A program made the position numbers and the translations under genes. The notes beneath the pieces were generated by a model that was not told where the DNA came from, made no database searches, and worked only from the letters and a program-made list of their open reading frames with translations. Positions 61,101 through 64,000 of a stretch of 64,000 bases of DNA are shown here, one piece after another. Numbering within the stretch: the first letter of the stretch is position 1; each line of letters starts with the position of its first letter. This DNA is from Paramecium octaurelia (Eukaryota; Ciliophora; Oligohymenophorea; Peniculida; Parameciidae), in assembly GCA_905182995.1 (NCBI GenBank), contig CAJJDP010000086.1:174144-238143 (forward strand), read 5' to 3'.

Positions 61101-64000
61101 GTGATAATCAAATTACTAAACCTATAGAAACTTGTGATGATTAGAATAATTTAAGATACGATGGTTGTTATAAATGTTAATCCAGTTGTTAAGTTTCTTG
61201 TACAAATTGTTAAAATTATGGTTGCTTAGAATGCAATACAGAAGGATGGGAATACAATGATATTCAATTAAAATGTGAGCCTATTTGTGGAGATGGCATT
61301 ATACTTATTGATTATGAAGAATGTGATGATTTGATCAGTTTGAACTGTCAAGATTGTAGATTCAAATGTTAAGATTCTTGTGAACTTTGTTATAAAGGAT
61401 TATGTCATAAATGCAAAAAAGGATGGCAATTGGATAAATTTTATAATAATTGTTACCCAATATCTGGAGATTCATTAATTGTTGGTTCTGAAGAATGTGA
61501 TGACTTTAATAGAAATCCTTATGATGGTTGCTATCAGTCATAATATCAATGTTAAATTGCTTGCATTAACTGTGAACTTGGGAAATGTAAATAATGTCAA
61601 AATGGATATTTTAATTTTAATAATCAATGCTATGAAATTATTGGTGATGGACTAATTGTTGGTTATGAATAATGTGATGATGTCAATCTATCAGCATTAG
61701 ATGGCTGTTTTTAAACTAAATTTGATTGTCCTTAAAATTGCTCTGCTTGTGTTAAAGGAGCATGTTTGGATTGCAATAAGAGTTCAGGATTTGGCTAAGT
61801 TGATATACTTAAAAATATTTGCATTTCCAAATGTGGAGATTAAATAAAATCAATTGATGAAGATTGTGATGATGGAAATGATATTGCTTATGATGGATGT
61901 TTTCATTGTTAATATTAATGCGATTTATATTGTGATATTTGTTTTGAAGGTTAATGCTAATAATGTTAAGTTGGGTATTATCTGAACAAAAAGAAAAATC
62001 ATTGTTTCAGCATTTGCGGAGATGGCATTCCTACTCATGATGAAGAATGTGATGATGGTAATAATATTTTAAATGATGGTTGTTCTGACTGTAAGTCTTA
62101 ATGTCATTAACAATGTACTACATGTATTGATAATTACTGTTATGAGTGCAAAGGAATAGGCTGGGAATTAAACTCAATAATAAGGTAATGTTAGCCAGTC
62201 TGTGGAGATGGAGTTGTTATTGGTGATGAATAATGTGATGATGGCAATGATTTAGGTGAAGATGGATGTTTTGAATGTTATTATTAATGTTAGAATCAGT
62301 GTACTAAATGTTTAAAAGGCTTTTGTGAAGAATGCGATACTGTCGGTTGGTACTTAGAGTGGAATTTATGTTATCCTTATTGTGGAGATAAATTAGTTGT
62401 TGGAAATGAAGAATGCGATGATGGGAATATCATCCCTTATGACGGTTGCTACCAATGCAAGTATCAATGTTAAGAATAATGCACTGATTGTCAAAAAGGA
62501 GTCTGTTATAAATGCGAAGTAAAAGGTTGGACCTTATTGAATAATCTTTGTAATCCTCTCTGTGGAGATGGATATGTTGTTTTAGGGTATGAATAATGCG
62601 ATGATGGAAATATTTTATAGTATGATGGATGCTATGAATGCTTCTATCAATGCGAAGAAATTTGCACTTTGTGTGACCTTGGAATATGTTATGAATGTAA
62701 TAAACTAGGCTGGGTTGTTGAAAGTTATCATTGTATACCATATTGCGGAGATGGATTGGTAATAGGATATGAAAAGTGTGATGACATGAATGATGATTTC
62801 AATGATGGATGTCACCTTTGTTAATTTGCTTGTGACCAATATTGTATTGAATGTTAAGAAGGAATATGTTAGTTATGTGAACCTGGTAGAAATTTAGATA
62901 AGAATACATGCTAGACTAAATGTGGAGATGGGTATTTTGTGAAATAAGCAGAATAATGTGATGATGGGAATGATGATGATGGAGATGGTTGCAATAGATT
63001 TTGTGTAATTGAAAGTAATTTCATTTGTCTCAATACTGAAGGCAGTTTTTCTAATTGTTTCTACTCTAAAATACCAGAATTTAAGTTAAATCTAATAACA
63101 AAATTGCCTGAAGATTATGAAGAAGTTGATTTGGTATTTGATTAAAAAATGAAGTTTAATGCAAACCTAGTAGGTGATGTGACAAGCAATATAGAGACTG
63201 AAATTATAAATCTTAAAACTAGTGATTATTTAGTTACTCAATCAATTGTAAAATCAAGTGATGAAATTAGTGACATAGTCATTAAATTTATGATTAATTT
63301 TTATGTTCCTATAGATGAACCTGTCTTTAAAGTGAAATTTTTAAATAATCCTATCATATCAGAATTTAACTTGACATTAAAAGAGGATTAAAAATCTCTT
63401 GAATTGTTAACACCAATGGTCTTAACTGCAGATTAAAAGGCTATTGCTGAAAGTGCTACTGTTTTTAATGAAGCAATCATATATTCATTAGCAGGCATCT
63501 CATCAATTTGCTTACTAACAGGCTCTGCTGAAATTTTTTGGAATTTAATGGATCAATTATAATATTTGTCCTATATTAAGTATGTGAATATACAATTTCC
63601 AAATAATTTAAATATTTACTTTGACATTTTCAACTTAGTAACTATCTCTCCGCTAATGAAAACTTTTGGGATTGATTCATTATTTAATTCTCTTGATGGT
63701 GATGCCACATACTTCGTTAAAACTTAATCCAAATTTGAGAAAGATGAAATCAATGCTTATTTTTTTACAAATTTCCAGAGCTTTCTATTTTGCTTTATCA
63801 CAGCATATTCTGGATATTTAGTTACTTATTATTCTCATCATGCCCTTTATCGCTTGGGCCCATATTATATTTCCAAAGTCACCTTTAATGTAGGAAAAAA
63901 GATATTAGAATTCAGAAAGACCTTGAAAAAAAAGGCCAAAGAATTTTATTATAGTGGAGTTTTGAGAATTTTAATGTCAAATGCTTATGACATATGCTTC
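58157..64000 (+). CDS. Large Cys-rich repeat membrane protein, 3' end outside window
   Basis: Signal peptide (MISFVKQLILINLWLQATSA), then a ~600-residue ectodomain with scattered Cys pairs (CYPTCKTC, CQSCYY). From about 60.5 to 63.0 kb come some 14 repeats of ~60 residues with the pattern CGD..I..-E.CDDGN..-DGC..C. This is the eukaryotic Cys-rich DUF4215-like/furin-type repeat. After 63.4 kb hydrophobic segments appear (IIYSLAGISSICLL, FLFCFITAYSGYLVTYY), so it becomes multi-pass near the C-terminus. Introns of 22 nt (near 59588) and 26 nt (near 60093) are clear. It is a likely surface or secretory-pathway protein. The role is unknown, and other Paramecium proteins with such repeats are also uncharacterised. 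Confidence 0.8.
60540..63000 (+). repeat. About 14 tandem coding repeats of ~180-190 bp
   Basis: TGTGATGAT-type codons (Cys-Asp-Asp) recur at about 60571, 60755, 60941, 61131, 61321, 61495, 61671, 61863, 62048, 62235, 62412, 62600, 62778 and 62957. The spacing is 174-192 bp, that is, 58-64 residues per unit. The units differ in sequence, so this is an old amino-acid-level repeat, not a fresh DNA tandem array. Confidence 0.85.

Noticed and set aside
60540-63000. Regularly spaced repeats suggestive of a CRISPR array
   Set aside because: The repeats are in frame, encode Cys-Asp-Asp motifs every ~60 residues and vary in sequence; it is a protein repeat in a eukaryotic gene.

Overview
This window is almost certainly macronuclear DNA of a Paramecium (aurelia-type) ciliate. 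The sequence is about 70% A+T. Real genes run through in-frame TAA and TAG, which read as glutamine, and stop only at TGA. Most introns are 19-31 nt (GTA...TAG), and genes are packed with gaps of 20-150 bp. A trichocyst matrix protein gene fits Paramecium. No telomere, CRISPR array, tRNA or recognisable virus-like element was seen.

Layout. 0-6 kb: a partial SK-type K+ channel, a two-domain cathepsin X-like protein and a CDKL-type kinase. 6-11 kb: a poorly resolved region, a zinc-finger protein, and a striking F-box/kinase-like/cyclin fusion. 11-20 kb: a PX-WD40 protein, a cytosolic carboxypeptidase, a trichocyst matrix protein, and a PKA catalytic subunit back to back with an AP-complex sigma subunit. 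20-31 kb: a run of small housekeeping and signalling genes (NC2-beta, a propeller-like protein, U6 snRNA, a double CAP protein, ribosomal eL30, an Alba protein, a dual-specificity phosphatase, a pseudokinase, a LITAF protein, a coiled coil and pirin). 31-34.9 kb: less certain genes. 34.9-48.8 kb: two tandem four-domain voltage-gated cation channels. 48.9-58 kb: a mitochondrial-looking protein, a P4-ATPase, a type I membrane protein and an SDR enzyme. 58-64 kb: a large Cys-rich repeat membrane protein, cut by the window end.

Two long direct repeats (3245-4619 = 4621-5995, and 11023-12370 = 12372-13719) each flank exactly one N. They look like unmerged contig overlaps, not biology, so the CDKL and PX-WD40 genes each appear once whole and once truncated.

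Gene structures were worked out by hand, by reading frames with the ciliate code and removing short introns. For most genes the exon sum is a whole number of codons, and this is stated where it helped. Functional links between neighbours are weak, as expected for a eukaryote. The main exceptions are the divergent PKA/AP-sigma pair (21 bp between start codons) and the tandem channel pair.
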